A DNA stretch of 64,000 bases from CAZLDI01 sp964558415 (GTDB lineage: Bacteria; Chloroflexota; Dehalococcoidia; SM23-28-2; RBG-16-64-32). Under the pieces are notes generated by a model, which saw only the letters and a program-made list of their open reading frames with translations, searched no databases and was not told the DNA's origin. The position numbers were made by a program, and so were the translations under genes. Location: NCBI GenBank assembly GCA_964558415.1, contig CAZLDI010000003.1:1-64000 (forward strand). Direction: 5' to 3'. This document shows, piece after piece, positions 8,533-14,762 of the stretch (its first letter is position 1; every line of letters begins with the position of its first letter).

Positions 8533-9360
8533 TTACTGAGAAGATCTCTCTATCGGGGTGTCGTCGCGGTTGCCCCACTCGTTCCAGGACGCGTCGTAGT
8601 TCTTCACGCGGTCGTAGCCCATCAGCCGCAGGAGGAACGTGCCGTGCGCCGCACGGATGCCGGCCTGTCAGTGGACGAGGACCTGCTTCTCCGGCGTGAT
8701 CCCGATCGATTCGAGTTTCCTCGCGATCTCGTCCGCCGGCAGGAGGAGGCCTGACCGCACCGGCGGCGCCGTCAGGTCCAGCCACTCCATGTGCACGGCC
8801 CCCGGTATGCGCCCTCCGCGCCTGTTCTGGCGCTGGTCTTCGCCGGTGTGCTCCCCGCGCGCCCGAATGTCCCAGATCACGGTGTCCGGGTCGTCGATCG
8901 CCGCACGCACGTCGTCGAGCGTGCAGAGGCTGTCAGGGCCCGGGTGGACGCGGAACGGCGCCGGCTCCACGTGCGGCTGCTCCATCGTTATCGGGCGTCC
9001 CTCGTCGGACCACTTCTTGAAGCCGCCGTTGAGCACCTTAACGTCTGTGTGCCCGTAGTAGTCCAGCGCCCACCACAGCCGCGCCGCGTACAGGCCGCCC
9101 ATCCCGTCGTACGCCATTACTGTGTGCTCGCTGCCGATCCCGTGCGAAGCCATTACGCGCTCGAACGCTTCCGGGGGCATAAGGTGGACGCCGCCGCCGT
9201 CCTTCAGGTAGTGGTGCACGCGTAGGCCAATCGCTCCTTTGATGTGCATCCGCTGATACGCGGGGAACTCGTCGCAGTCCACGATGCGGAGGGATGGGTC
9301 GTCAAGGTGCGCGGCCAGCCACTCAGTATCGGCCAGCAGCTCCGGTCGCGCGTAGTCCAC
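8533..9360 (-). CDS. selenocysteine-containing rhodanese (thiosulfate/3-mercaptopyruvate sulfurtransferase-like)
   Basis: Two-domain sulfurtransferase. The GTG start at 9360 has AAGGA about 9 nt upstream. The frame meets TGA at 8668-8670 (codon 231), directly after KQVLVH. It then continues for 44 codons encoding QAGIRAAHGTFLLRLMGYDR and a tail with WNEWGNRDDTPIE, ending in TAA at 8533-8535. In rhodaneses the residue at this position is the catalytic persulfide Cys of the CxxGxR loop, so the TGA sits exactly on the active site. With Sec231 the product is 275 aa, the usual length for a two-domain rhodanese. A SECIS-like hairpin begins 11 nt after the TGA. A nonsense mutation is the alternative, but it would not explain the conserved downstream frame and the hairpin. 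Confidence 0.85.
8642..8656 (-). promoter_or_regulatory. bacterial SECIS-like hairpin of the rhodanese gene
   Basis: On the mRNA, CCGUGC-GGC-GCACGG forms a perfect 6-bp stem with a GGC loop. The loop begins 17 nt after the UGA and starts with G. This meets the general bacterial SECIS description: a G in the first two loop positions and a loop about 16-37 nt from the UGA. Confidence 0.65.
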
Positions 9361-9391
9361 GGGACGTTCCTTCTCCAGACGTTCTTCGGGA

Positions 9392-9397
9392 TATAAT
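9392..9397 (+). promoter_or_regulatory. consensus -10 (TATAAT) for the folP operon
   Basis: TATAAT on the plus strand in the divergent gap between the rhodanese and folP. No good -35 is seen. An oppositely oriented TATAAT (plus-strand 9432-9437) could serve the rhodanese gene. Confidence 0.55.
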
Positions 9398-9403
9398 CCG
9401 GTG

Positions 9404-9422
9404 CGTCCGCCTCTGGCGGACG
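9404..9422 (+). repeat. 8-bp hairpin in the folP leader (CGTCCGCC/GGCGGACG)
   Basis: CGTCCGCC-TCT-GGCGGACG lies at the predicted transcription start of folP. Similar palindromes occur at 23748-23760 (CCGCC-TGA-GGCGG) and 39143-39161 (CGTCCGC-5 nt-GCGGACG), so it is probably a dispersed mini-palindrome. Confidence 0.6.
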
Positions 9423-9442
9423 AGCGCCCTAATTATAGCGAT

Positions 9443-10306
9443 ATGGTACTGATCCCGGCATCGCCCCCCACACCTGTCACCATTGGCGGACGTGTGTTCG
9501 CCTGGGGTGAGCGCACTTACGTGATGGGCGTCGTCAACGTCACGCCGGACTCCTTTTCCGGCGACGGACTCGGCAAGGACATCGACGCCGCGGTCCGCCA
9601 GGCGCTGCGTATGCAAGACGAAGGCGCGGACATCATCGACGTCGGCGGCGAGTCGACCCGTCCCGGCTTCGCGGAAATCGCGGCAGACGAGGAGATCGCG
9701 CGCGTCGTCCCGGTGATCGAGCGCCTCGCCCGCGAGCTGGACATCCCGGTCAGCGTGGACACGTCCAAAGCCGCGGTCGCCCGGGCAGCACTCTCAGCCG
9801 GCGCGCAGGCGATTAACGATGTTCACGGCTTCCGCCGCGAGCCGGAGGTGGCCCGCGTCGCCGCGGAGGCCAGCGTCCCGACCATCGCCATGCACTACCA
9901 GCGCGGCCGCGAGTTCCGCGACACGATTGGCGATGTCGTCCTGGGCCTGACGGAAAGCCTGCGGATCGCCCGCGAGCAGGGCCTGCCGGTAGAGAACGTG
10001 ATCGTCGATCCGGGCTTCAACTTCGGCTGGACGCACGAGCAGGCGCTGGAGATGCTGCGGCGGCTCGCCGAGCTACGCGTCCTCGGTCGGCCGGTTCTCA
10101 TCGGAACCTCGCGCAAGTCCACGATCGGCAAGGTGCTCGGCGATCTGCCTATCGAGGAGCGGCTCGAGGGGACAGCGGCGACGGTGGCGATAGCGATCGC
10201 GAACGGCGCGGACATCGTCAGAGTCCACGACGTAAAGCAGATGGCGCGTGTCGCGCGGATGTCCGACGCCGTGGTTCGCGGCTGGCGCGAGGACGGCGGC
10301 AGGTGA
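9443..10306 (+). CDS. folP: dihydropteroate synthase
   Basis: Condenses 6-hydroxymethyl-7,8-dihydropterin pyrophosphate with p-aminobenzoate in folate synthesis (cytoplasmic TIM barrel, 287 aa from this ATG). The signature blocks are in order: MGVVNVTPDSFSGDG (pterin and PABA loop), DVGGESTRPG, SVDTSK, AINDVHGF, DPGFNFGW and GTSRKSTIG. The start is uncertain. A GTG at 9401 in the same frame would add 14 residues but sits on the predicted transcription start, so the ATG at 9443 is preferred. The stop overlaps the GTG of the next gene by 4 nt. It forms an operon with a double-hotdog thioesterase and folK. Confidence 0.95.
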   Translation: MVLIPASPPTPVTIGGRVFAWGERTYVMGVVNVTPDSFSGDGLGKDIDAAVRQALRMQDEGADIIDVGGESTRPGFAEIAADEEIARVVPVIERLARELDIPVSVDTSKAAVARAALSAGAQAINDVHGFRREPEVARVAAEASVPTIAMHYQRGREFRDTIGDVVLGLTESLRIAREQGLPVENVIVDPGFNFGWTHEQALEMLRRLAELRVLGRPVLIGTSRKSTIGKVLGDLPIEERLEGTAATVAIAIANGADIVRVHDVKQMARVARMSDAVVRGWREDGGR

Positions 10307-11205
10307 GCGGACCGCTACTGGGCGATAACGGAGCCGTACGGCGCAGCGCGTTCCTCGGCCTCGTCGGCGCGGAGGTGGAGGAGCGGCGAGCGGGCTACGC
10401 GCGCATCGCGCTTCAGCTACAGGAGCACCACATGAACCCCGGCGGCGTGATGCACGGCGGCGTGGTCACGGCGCTGCTCGACGAAGCCCTCGCGACCGCT
10501 GTCGCCGCAGCGCGAGGGCCGGAGGCCAATCGGGCGCAGCCCCATACGAGCATCGAGATGAACGCGAGCTTCTTGCGCGCCGCCCGCGCCGGGGATGCGG
10601 TCGTCGTGGAGGGGCGTCTGCTGCGGCAGGGACGCTCCGTGATCTTCGGAGAGGCGGAGGCGCGCAAGCGGGGCGACGACCGGCTGGTATCAAAGGCACG
10701 CTTTACGTTCCTTGTCCCGCCGCCGCGGACGCGGGCGGGCGCCGCTGTCGCAGCACCTGTAGCGGCTCCAGGTCAGCCGCCGAGCGCGAAGACAGGGCAC
10801 GACCCCGTCTGGGTCAGTCCGTTCAGCGCCTTCATCGGCGCACGGGCCGACGAGGTGGGCGAGGGGTACGTACGGCTGGCGCTGACGCTGGCTGAAGAAC
10901 ACACGAACCCGAGCGGCGTTATGCATGGCGGCGTCGTGATGACGTTGATGGACTCGGCGATGGGCCTCACTCTGCGGCTGCAGCGCGGCGAGGATGTGGC
11001 CGCAGCCGCCCCGCACGCGACGATCGAGATGAACGTGAGCTTTCTCGCCGCCGCCCGCGTGGGTGATGAGGTCCTTGTTGAAGGGCGGTTGCTACGGCTC
11101 GGGCGGACGATCGCTTTCGGCGAGGCGGAAGCGCGCAAGCGCGACGACGATCGTCTGATCGCGAAGGGCCGGCTTACGTTCGCTATCCCGCGCACGGGTG
11201 AGTGA
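10303..11205 (+). CDS. tandem-duplicated PaaI-type hotdog thioesterase
   Basis: Predicted acyl-CoA thioesterase of 300 aa made of two PaaI/YbgC-like hotdog domains, each with the catalytic loop: HHMNPGGVMHGGVV (about residues 44-57) and HTNPSGVMHGGVV (about 205-217). Both halves also share an (A/S)FLxAARxGDxVxVEGRLLRxGR block. Usual PaaI proteins are about 140 aa and assemble as tetramers, so the fusion packs two hotdogs into one chain. The GTG start overlaps the folP stop (GTGA) and the stop overlaps the folK start. The substrate is unknown. It could act in folate-linked aromatic metabolism, but its position between folP and folK is the only hint. Confidence 0.87.
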   Translation: MSGPLLGDNGAVRRSAFLGLVGAEVEERRAGYARIALQLQEHHMNPGGVMHGGVVTALLDEALATAVAAARGPEANRAQPHTSIEMNASFLRAARAGDAVVVEGRLLRQGRSVIFGEAEARKRGDDRLVSKARFTFLVPPPRTRAGAAVAAPVAAPGQPPSAKTGHDPVWVSPFSAFIGARADEVGEGYVRLALTLAEEHTNPSGVMHGGVVMTLMDSAMGLTLRLQRGEDVAAAAPHATIEMNVSFLAAARVGDEVLVEGRLLRLGRTIAFGEAEARKRDDDRLIAKGRLTFAIPRTGE

Positions 11206-11729
11206 TGGCAAGTGTGTACCTGGCGCTCGGCTCCAATCTGGGCAACCGGCGGGCGAATCTGCGGATGGCCCTGCGCGGTCTCACCCGAATGTGCCGCGTC
11301 GAGGCGGTTTCCTCTCTCTACGAAAGTAAACCGGTCGGCCCCGAGCAGCCGCGTTACTTCAACGCCGTTTGCCGAGCCGAGACCGGGCTGGAGCCGGTGT
11401 CCCTGTTGCGCTTCGTGAAGGCGCTGGAAGAAGAGATCGGCCGCAGGCCCTCGGCCGAACGCTGGGCCCCGCGCGTCATCGACATCGACATCCTGCTGTA
11501 CGAAGACCAGGCGATCGAGTCGGAGGAGCTGACCCTCCCGCACCCGCGCCTGTTGGAGCGCGCCTTCGTGCTCGTGCCGCTGGCAGAGATCGGAGGCGAC
11601 GACCCGCAGCAGGGCCTAGGTGCGGGCTTGCGCGATCTCGCGGCGCAGGTAGACCAAGCAGGTCTGATCAAGGTGCAAAGCATCGGCTGGGACGGCGTCG
11701 CGGGGGTGGAGACGGAAGTCCGTCTCTAG
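11205..11729 (+). CDS. folK: 6-hydroxymethyl-7,8-dihydropterin pyrophosphokinase
   Basis: Transfers pyrophosphate from ATP to hydroxymethyldihydropterin, the step before FolP. It has 174 aa. All HPPK signatures are visible: YLALGSNLGNR at the N-terminus, PVGPEQPRYFNAV for the pterin site, RWAPRVIDIDILLY with the Mg-binding DxD, and LTLPHPRLLERAFVLVPL near the end. The ATG at 11205 overlaps the preceding TGA; the GTG at 11202 is in frame but unnecessary. The stop codon overlaps, on the opposite strand, the stop codon of the convergent gene at 11726. Confidence 0.95.
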   Translation: MASVYLALGSNLGNRRANLRMALRGLTRMCRVEAVSSLYESKPVGPEQPRYFNAVCRAETGLEPVSLLRFVKALEEEIGRRPSAERWAPRVIDIDILLYEDQAIESEELTLPHPRLLERAFVLVPLAEIGGDDPQQGLGAGLRDLAAQVDQAGLIKVQSIGWDGVAGVETEVRL

Positions 11730-11968
11730 GAGGCTTCGGCGGGCTCGTCCGCGCCCTCTTCGTCCACGTCTTCCTCCATCTCCTCGGGTTCGGACGTGAA
11801 CATCGTCCAACCGATCCAGAACGCCAGCGCGGACACCGCGGCGACGGCGCTGAGCACCGGGACCGCGATCGCCAGGTAGCTGCGACGCATCGTGGACCAG
11901 AGGAAGAAGACCGCGGCGAACGCCGAAGCGATCATGATGATGAGGCCGGTCCTCTGTGATCCTTCCAT
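11726..11968 (-). CDS. small membrane protein with acidic C-terminus
   Basis: Protein of 80 aa that I do not recognise. It has two predicted membrane helices (about residues 9-25 and 33-55) and a C-terminal tail rich in Glu and Asp (about 60-80). The ATG at 11968 is chosen because AGGAAG lies just upstream; the frame stays open further upstream but overlaps the Trm112-like gene. It follows the Trm112-like gene by 8 nt and is probably co-transcribed from the promoter at 12191-12219. Confidence 0.7.
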   Translation of the reverse strand: MEGSQRTGLIIMIASAFAAVFFLWSTMRRSYLAIAVPVLSAVAAVSALAFWIGWTMFTSEPEEMEEDVDEEGADEPAEAS

Positions 11969-11976
11969 CGTACTTC

Positions 11977-12168
11977 CTACGTAGCGGCCTTGCGCATCTG
12001 AGGCGGCAGCAGGTTGGGGATGCGGTCTTCTATCGGGTAGCGTTCCGAGCACTTAGTGCAGGTCAGCGTGCCCTGGATCACTTCATCACCGCTTTCTTCG
12101 TCGGCCGTCAGTTCCAGGGGCGCCTTGCACATCGGGCAGGCAAGGATCTCCATTAAGTCTTTGCGCAT
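11977..12168 (-). CDS. Trm112-like zinc-ribbon protein
   Basis: Small protein of 63 aa of the Trm112/YcaR family. MRKDLMEILACPMCKAPLEL carries the first CxxC and TCTKCSERYPI the second, followed by DRIPNLLPP, which is typical of the family. Bacterial members are generally uncharacterised; the eukaryotic and archaeal homologue activates methyltransferases. The ATG at 12168 is chosen over an in-frame upstream ATG because it matches the family N-terminus. Confidence 0.85.
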   Translation of the reverse strand: MRKDLMEILACPMCKAPLELTADEESGDEVIQGTLTCTKCSERYPIEDRIPNLLPPQMRKAAT

Positions 12169-12190
12169 CTTCTGGGGTGCCTCGCCGCAG

Positions 12191-12219
12191 ATTGTATGAC
12201 GGAGCGGCAGGCGCGTCAA
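12191..12219 (-). promoter_or_regulatory. sigma70-like promoter (TTGACG-17-TACAAT) for the Trm112-like gene
   Basis: On the minus strand, TTGACG (12219-12214) and TACAAT (12196-12191) are separated by 17 bp. The -35 overlaps the AATC target duplication at the left edge of the inserted element. Confidence 0.7.
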
Positions 12220-12221
12220 TC

Positions 12222-12235
12222 GAGCCTTATTCAAA
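12222..12235 (+). repeat. left terminal inverted repeat
   Basis: GAGCCTTATTCAAA, the exact reverse complement of 13628-13641. It contains the stop codon of the minus-strand 62-aa ORF. Confidence 0.7.
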
Positions 12236-12419
12236 ATTGTGCGTCGTCCGCCTCACGGATACGCTCATAGTAGAGGGGTCGCTTGTGGATTTCCGCGTGG
12301 CGGCGCTCCGCTTGTTCAAATTTCTCTAGTGCATCACGCTCCGTGACCCCGTGAACCGCCCAGCCGTCACCCACCGCAGCCCATCCATTTTTGATTTTCA
12401 TTAGGCGTGGTTGCTCCAT
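12231..12419 (-). CDS. small hypothetical protein in the transposon-like element
   Basis: ORF of 62 aa starting at an ATG with a good ribosome binding site (GAGGTGA about 6 nt upstream). The N-terminal half (KNGWAAVGDGWAVHGVTERD) resembles the beta-strand-rich start of small HicB-like or uncharacterised proteins. The second half is a charged helix (EKFEQAERRHAEIHK). It diverges from the DUF5343 gene and its stop lies in the left TIR. An antitoxin-like role is possible but unsupported beyond its size and context. Confidence 0.55.
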   Translation of the reverse strand: MEQPRLMKIKNGWAAVGDGWAVHGVTERDALEKFEQAERRHAEIHKRPLYYERIREADDAQF

Positions 12420-12501
12420 ATGAAATCACCTCGCCTCGATGATGAGATGACCCCCTCTGCGCGGTCAATTGCGATAACAAATTCCCGTGTGCCACGGGCA
12501 C

Positions 12502-12531
12502 TTGACACATGAGTGTGCGTAATGATAGCAT
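12502..12531 (+). promoter_or_regulatory. sigma70-like promoter (TTGACA-18-TAGCAT) for the DUF5343 gene
   Basis: TTGACA at 12502-12507 and TAGCAT at 12526-12531 with an 18-bp spacer. The predicted start near 12538 leaves a short leader with a GGAGATGA ribosome binding site. Confidence 0.65.
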
Positions 12532-12562
12532 CTTGTCACACGCAAGGAATGGAGATGACGAG

Positions 12563-13285
12563 ATGGCAACAACGAACCAGAACGCCGGATACGCGCCGGT
12601 CGCCAACGTCCTGTCCGTCATTCGGCGACTTCGGGAACGGGGACTGCCCGACCCCCTCTCTCTCCAAGAGCTAGAGCGCATCGGCATCCCGCCTGGAAAC
12701 GCACCTCGGACGCTGGCCTCTCTGCGCCTCCTGGGGCTTGTGGATGATGAGGGCCAGCGAACGCAAGCGTTTGAGCGAATTGGACGCGCAAGTACGGATG
12801 AGTACCAAGGCGTTCTGGCAGAGGTAATCAAGGCTGCCTACGCAGACGTCTTCACCGTGGTCGACCCCGCGAAGGACACGGACATCGCCATCAATGATGC
12901 GTTTCGGCATTTCGAGCCTCAGGCCCAGAGGGGAAGAATGGTCACCCTATTCCTCGGCGTGTGCCAAGAGGCTGGACTAATCCCAGGTGGCCCGCCCCAG
13001 CGTAAAGCTAGGGTCCGTCGGACAGAATCTCCGAGTAAGAGTGCCAGCGCCGCCCGGGCCCAGACCATCCGACCGGAGTCAGTGGCGTCCGAGGTGCATG
13101 TGCCCTCACCCAAAGTTATCCAAAGTGAGGGAGAGACGGACTATCGCTTAATCTCGGCCCTCATGCAACAACTACCGGCCAGCGGAAAATGGAGTCAGTC
13201 TAAACGAGACCGGTGGGTAAAGGCCGTCACGGCTGCTGTCGATCTCCTGACTGAAACGAGTGATGAGGAGGACGAATCGGGCTAG
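12563..13285 (+). CDS. DUF5343 domain protein
   Basis: Protein of 240 aa with an N-terminal DUF5343-type region (about residues 8-130): an ANVLSVIRRL helix, IGIPPGNAPRTLASLRLLGLVDDEG (a winged-helix-like block) and the VIKAAYADVF segment. A basic, Ser/Ala-rich linker (about 140-180) and a C-terminal helical region with WSQSKRDRWVKAVTAAVDLL follow. The function is unknown; DUF5343 proteins are often encoded in accessory DNA. The ATG at 12563 follows GGAGATGACGAG. The base composition is more AT-rich than the neighbours, and the gene lies inside the element at 12222-13641. Confidence 0.75.
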   Translation: MATTNQNAGYAPVANVLSVIRRLRERGLPDPLSLQELERIGIPPGNAPRTLASLRLLGLVDDEGQRTQAFERIGRASTDEYQGVLAEVIKAAYADVFTVVDPAKDTDIAINDAFRHFEPQAQRGRMVTLFLGVCQEAGLIPGGPPQRKARVRRTESPSKSASAARAQTIRPESVASEVHVPSPKVIQSEGETDYRLISALMQQLPASGKWSQSKRDRWVKAVTAAVDLLTETSDEEDESG

Positions 13286-13294
13286 ATAAAGACA

Positions 13295-13330
13295 GAGAGC
13301 GGGCCACGTGTTTCAGGCGCACCCGCTCTC
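13295..13330 (+). terminator. hairpin after the DUF5343 gene
   Basis: GAGAGCGGG (13295-13303) pairs with CCCGCTCTC (13322-13330), a 9-bp stem beginning 10 nt after the stop. It is followed by TTATCG rather than a full T-run, so termination strength is uncertain. Confidence 0.55.
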
Positions 13331-13343
13331 TTATCGAATCGGC

Positions 13344-13415
13344 GGGCCGGCGTTGGACACGAGTGGGGTCTCGAAAACCCACACAAGGTGAGTTCGATTC
13401 TCCCCCGGCCCACCA
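13344..13415 (+). pseudogene. degenerate tRNA-Ser(CGA)-like sequence
   Basis: A 72-nt sequence with a perfect 7-bp acceptor stem (GGGCCGG/CCGGCCC), encoded CCA and a T-loop TTCGATT with 4 of 5 stem pairs. Its anticodon-arm-like GGTCTCGAAAACC matches the tRNA-Ser CGA arm. The D-arm and long variable arm are missing and the anticodon stem needs a bulge. It is therefore either a decayed tRNA or an aberrant element-borne tRNA. It lies within the transposon-like element, downstream of the terminator. Confidence 0.45.
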
Positions 13416-13479
13416 GTCATAGTGCACCCAGAGTGCGGGAACACTCTGAGTGCTGGAAACAACGGAGGTATGAGCTCCG

Positions 13480-13632
13480 ATGCACCACAACGATGTTACC
13501 ACGTCGCGGGAACGGCGTGGACAAGATGCTCAGCCACCGATCGTGGCCGAACTGCGGGCGATCTTCAATGCGCTGCCAGATACCGACTTACTGACGCTCT
13601 TGCGCGGGGGTACTCATACATCTCTAATTTGA
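13480..13632 (+). CDS. 50-aa ORF at the right end of the element
   Basis: ATG at 13480, with GGAGG about 11 nt upstream, encodes 50 residues including PPIVAELRAIFNALPDTDLL. The codon choice and amphipathic helix look like real coding sequence. The TGA lies within the right TIR, mirroring the arrangement at the left end. It may be the remnant of a longer protein cut by the element boundary. No family is recognised. Confidence 0.4.
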   Translation: MHHNDVTTSRERRGQDAQPPIVAELRAIFNALPDTDLLTLLRGGTHTSLI

Positions 13633-13641
13633 ATAAGGCTC
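13628..13641 (+). repeat. right terminal inverted repeat
   Basis: TTTGAATAAGGCTC, the exact reverse complement of 12222-12235, followed directly by AATC. Confidence 0.7.
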
Positions 13642-13662
13642 AATCGGGCCGTGGCACGGCGC

Positions 13663-13668
13663 TACAAT
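13663..13668 (+). promoter_or_regulatory. -10 box (TACAAT), leaderless type
   Basis: TACAAT ends 9 nt before the ATG at 13678. The -35 position falls at the boundary of the inserted element (13640-13645), so the insertion probably replaced the native -35. Confidence 0.5.
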
Positions 13669-13677
13669 GAGGGTGCG

Positions 13678-14325
13678 ATGAGCGGCGAGGTGAAGCGCAT
13701 TCCCCTGGACCGCCGCGTCTGCGTGGTCCGCGAGGAACGCATCGACCTGAGGCCGGAGCGCGGGGCGGTCGTCGGGCCCCTGCTCGGGCTCGCGATCAGC
13801 GTCGTGCTGTTCGTCCTCGTCGTGCTATTCGCGAACGACCTCTCGGTGACCGTACTCGCGCTGATGCTTGTGCCCGGAGTCATCCTTGCGCCGTTCTCTG
13901 CAATGGGCTTCGTCTACTCCTTCATCGGGGCGGCCGTCGTCGTCGAGAAGGCGAAACAGTCCGTGCGCTTCCAGCAGGGTGTGATGGGGCTGGGCATCGG
14001 CACAGTGGAGCTCGTGCCGTTCTGGAAGGTGGAGCAGATAGAGGTCGAGGACTTCCAGCTCGGCGAGGCGCCCTCACGCCTGCCGCGGCCCGGGTTTGAC
14101 CTGCGCGCCTGGGATATCGTGCTGGTGAAGGCCAGCGGCAAGCGGCTACCGATTGCGCAGGTCGTGTCCGGGAACAGCAACGACCTCATCGACGAGGGCT
14201 TTAATCGCGCCCTTGATGCGGCCGAGGCGATAGGAGCGATGGTCGGAAAGCCGGTGGTGATCACGGCGGCCATCGAAGACGAAGCGGCGGAGGCTGAGGT
14301 AAAGTCCATCACAGCCGAATCGTGA
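13678..14325 (+). CDS. membrane protein of unknown function
   Basis: Protein of 215 aa that I do not recognise. It has a short basic N-terminus, two membrane helices (about residues 36-55 and 59-90) and a soluble C-terminal domain with regular beta-strands (KQSVRFQQGVMGLG, VELVPFWKVEQIEV). This layout resembles PH-like bacterial membrane proteins. The start is set at 13678 by the leaderless -10; an in-frame GTG at 13651 lies upstream of that box. The stop overlaps the start of the CoA-binding protein, so it heads the operon that ends in the SLOG/TIR pair. Confidence 0.75.
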   Translation: MSGEVKRIPLDRRVCVVREERIDLRPERGAVVGPLLGLAISVVLFVLVVLFANDLSVTVLALMLVPGVILAPFSAMGFVYSFIGAAVVVEKAKQSVRFQQGVMGLGIGTVELVPFWKVEQIEVEDFQLGEAPSRLPRPGFDLRAWDIVLVKASGKRLPIAQVVSGNSNDLIDEGFNRALDAAEAIGAMVGKPVVITAAIEDEAAEAEVKSITAES

Positions 14326-14762
14326 GCACCGAAGCCGAGATACTGCGGGACTTCAGCACCATAGCCGTCGTCGGCCTGTCGTCGGACCGGTCGCGCCCGA
14401 GTTACAGCGTCGCGCGGTACTTACAGAAGCACGGCTACCGGATCATACCGGTGAACCCGGCGGAAGACGAGGTGCTTGGCGAGAGAGCGTATCCCGACCT
14501 TCATTCAGTGCCCGGGCCAGTAGAGGTGGTGGACATCTTTCGCCGGGCGGAAGACGTGCCCCCGGTAGTAGACGAGGCTATCGCCATCGGTGCTAAGGTG
14601 ATCTGGATGCAGCAGGGGATAGCGAACGAAGACGCTGCCCGTCGCGCGCGGGAGGCCGGGCTGCTCGTCGTTATGGACCGCTGCATCAGGACAGAGCACA
14701 AGAAGTTGGTTTCGCGCAAGGACTCAACGAGTGATAGTCAGCCGCGGCTGATCGTCGAATGA
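14322..14762 (+). CDS. CoA-binding protein (YccU-like)
   Basis: Rossmann-fold CoA-binding domain protein of 146 aa. FSTIAVVGLSSDRSRPSYSV carries the nucleotide-binding glycine, and YRIIPVNP, VVDIFRRAEDVP, IWMQQGI and MDRCI are family blocks. The reaction is not known; members bind CoA or acyl-CoA. The GTG start overlaps the previous stop (GTGA) and its stop overlaps the next ATG (ATGA), so it is translationally coupled on both sides. Confidence 0.88.
   Translation: MSTEAEILRDFSTIAVVGLSSDRSRPSYSVARYLQKHGYRIIPVNPAEDEVLGERAYPDLHSVPGPVEVVDIFRRAEDVPPVVDEAIAIGAKVIWMQQGIANEDAARRAREAGLLVVMDRCIRTEHKKLVSRKDSTSDSQPRLIVE

Larger units (their letters stand above)
12222..13641 (+). mobile_element. 1.42-kb transposon-like insertion with 14-bp TIRs and AATC target duplication
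   Basis: The segment begins GAGCCTTATTCAAA and ends TTTGAATAAGGCTC, a perfect 14-bp terminal inverted repeat. It is flanked on both sides by AATC (12218-12221 and 13642-13645), which looks like a 4-bp target duplication. Removing the element plus one AATC joins two divergent promoter regions cleanly. No transposase is encoded. Cargo is a 62-aa ORF (minus), a DUF5343 gene with its own promoter and terminator, a degenerate tRNA-Ser-like sequence and a 50-aa ORF. Both terminal ORFs end at the TGA inside the TIRs. It is probably a non-autonomous element mobilised in trans. Confidence 0.65.

Noticed and set aside
13344..13415. Functional canonical tRNA or tmRNA
   Set aside because: There is no D-arm and the anticodon stem is irregular; no tmRNA tag reading frame or upstream half was found.
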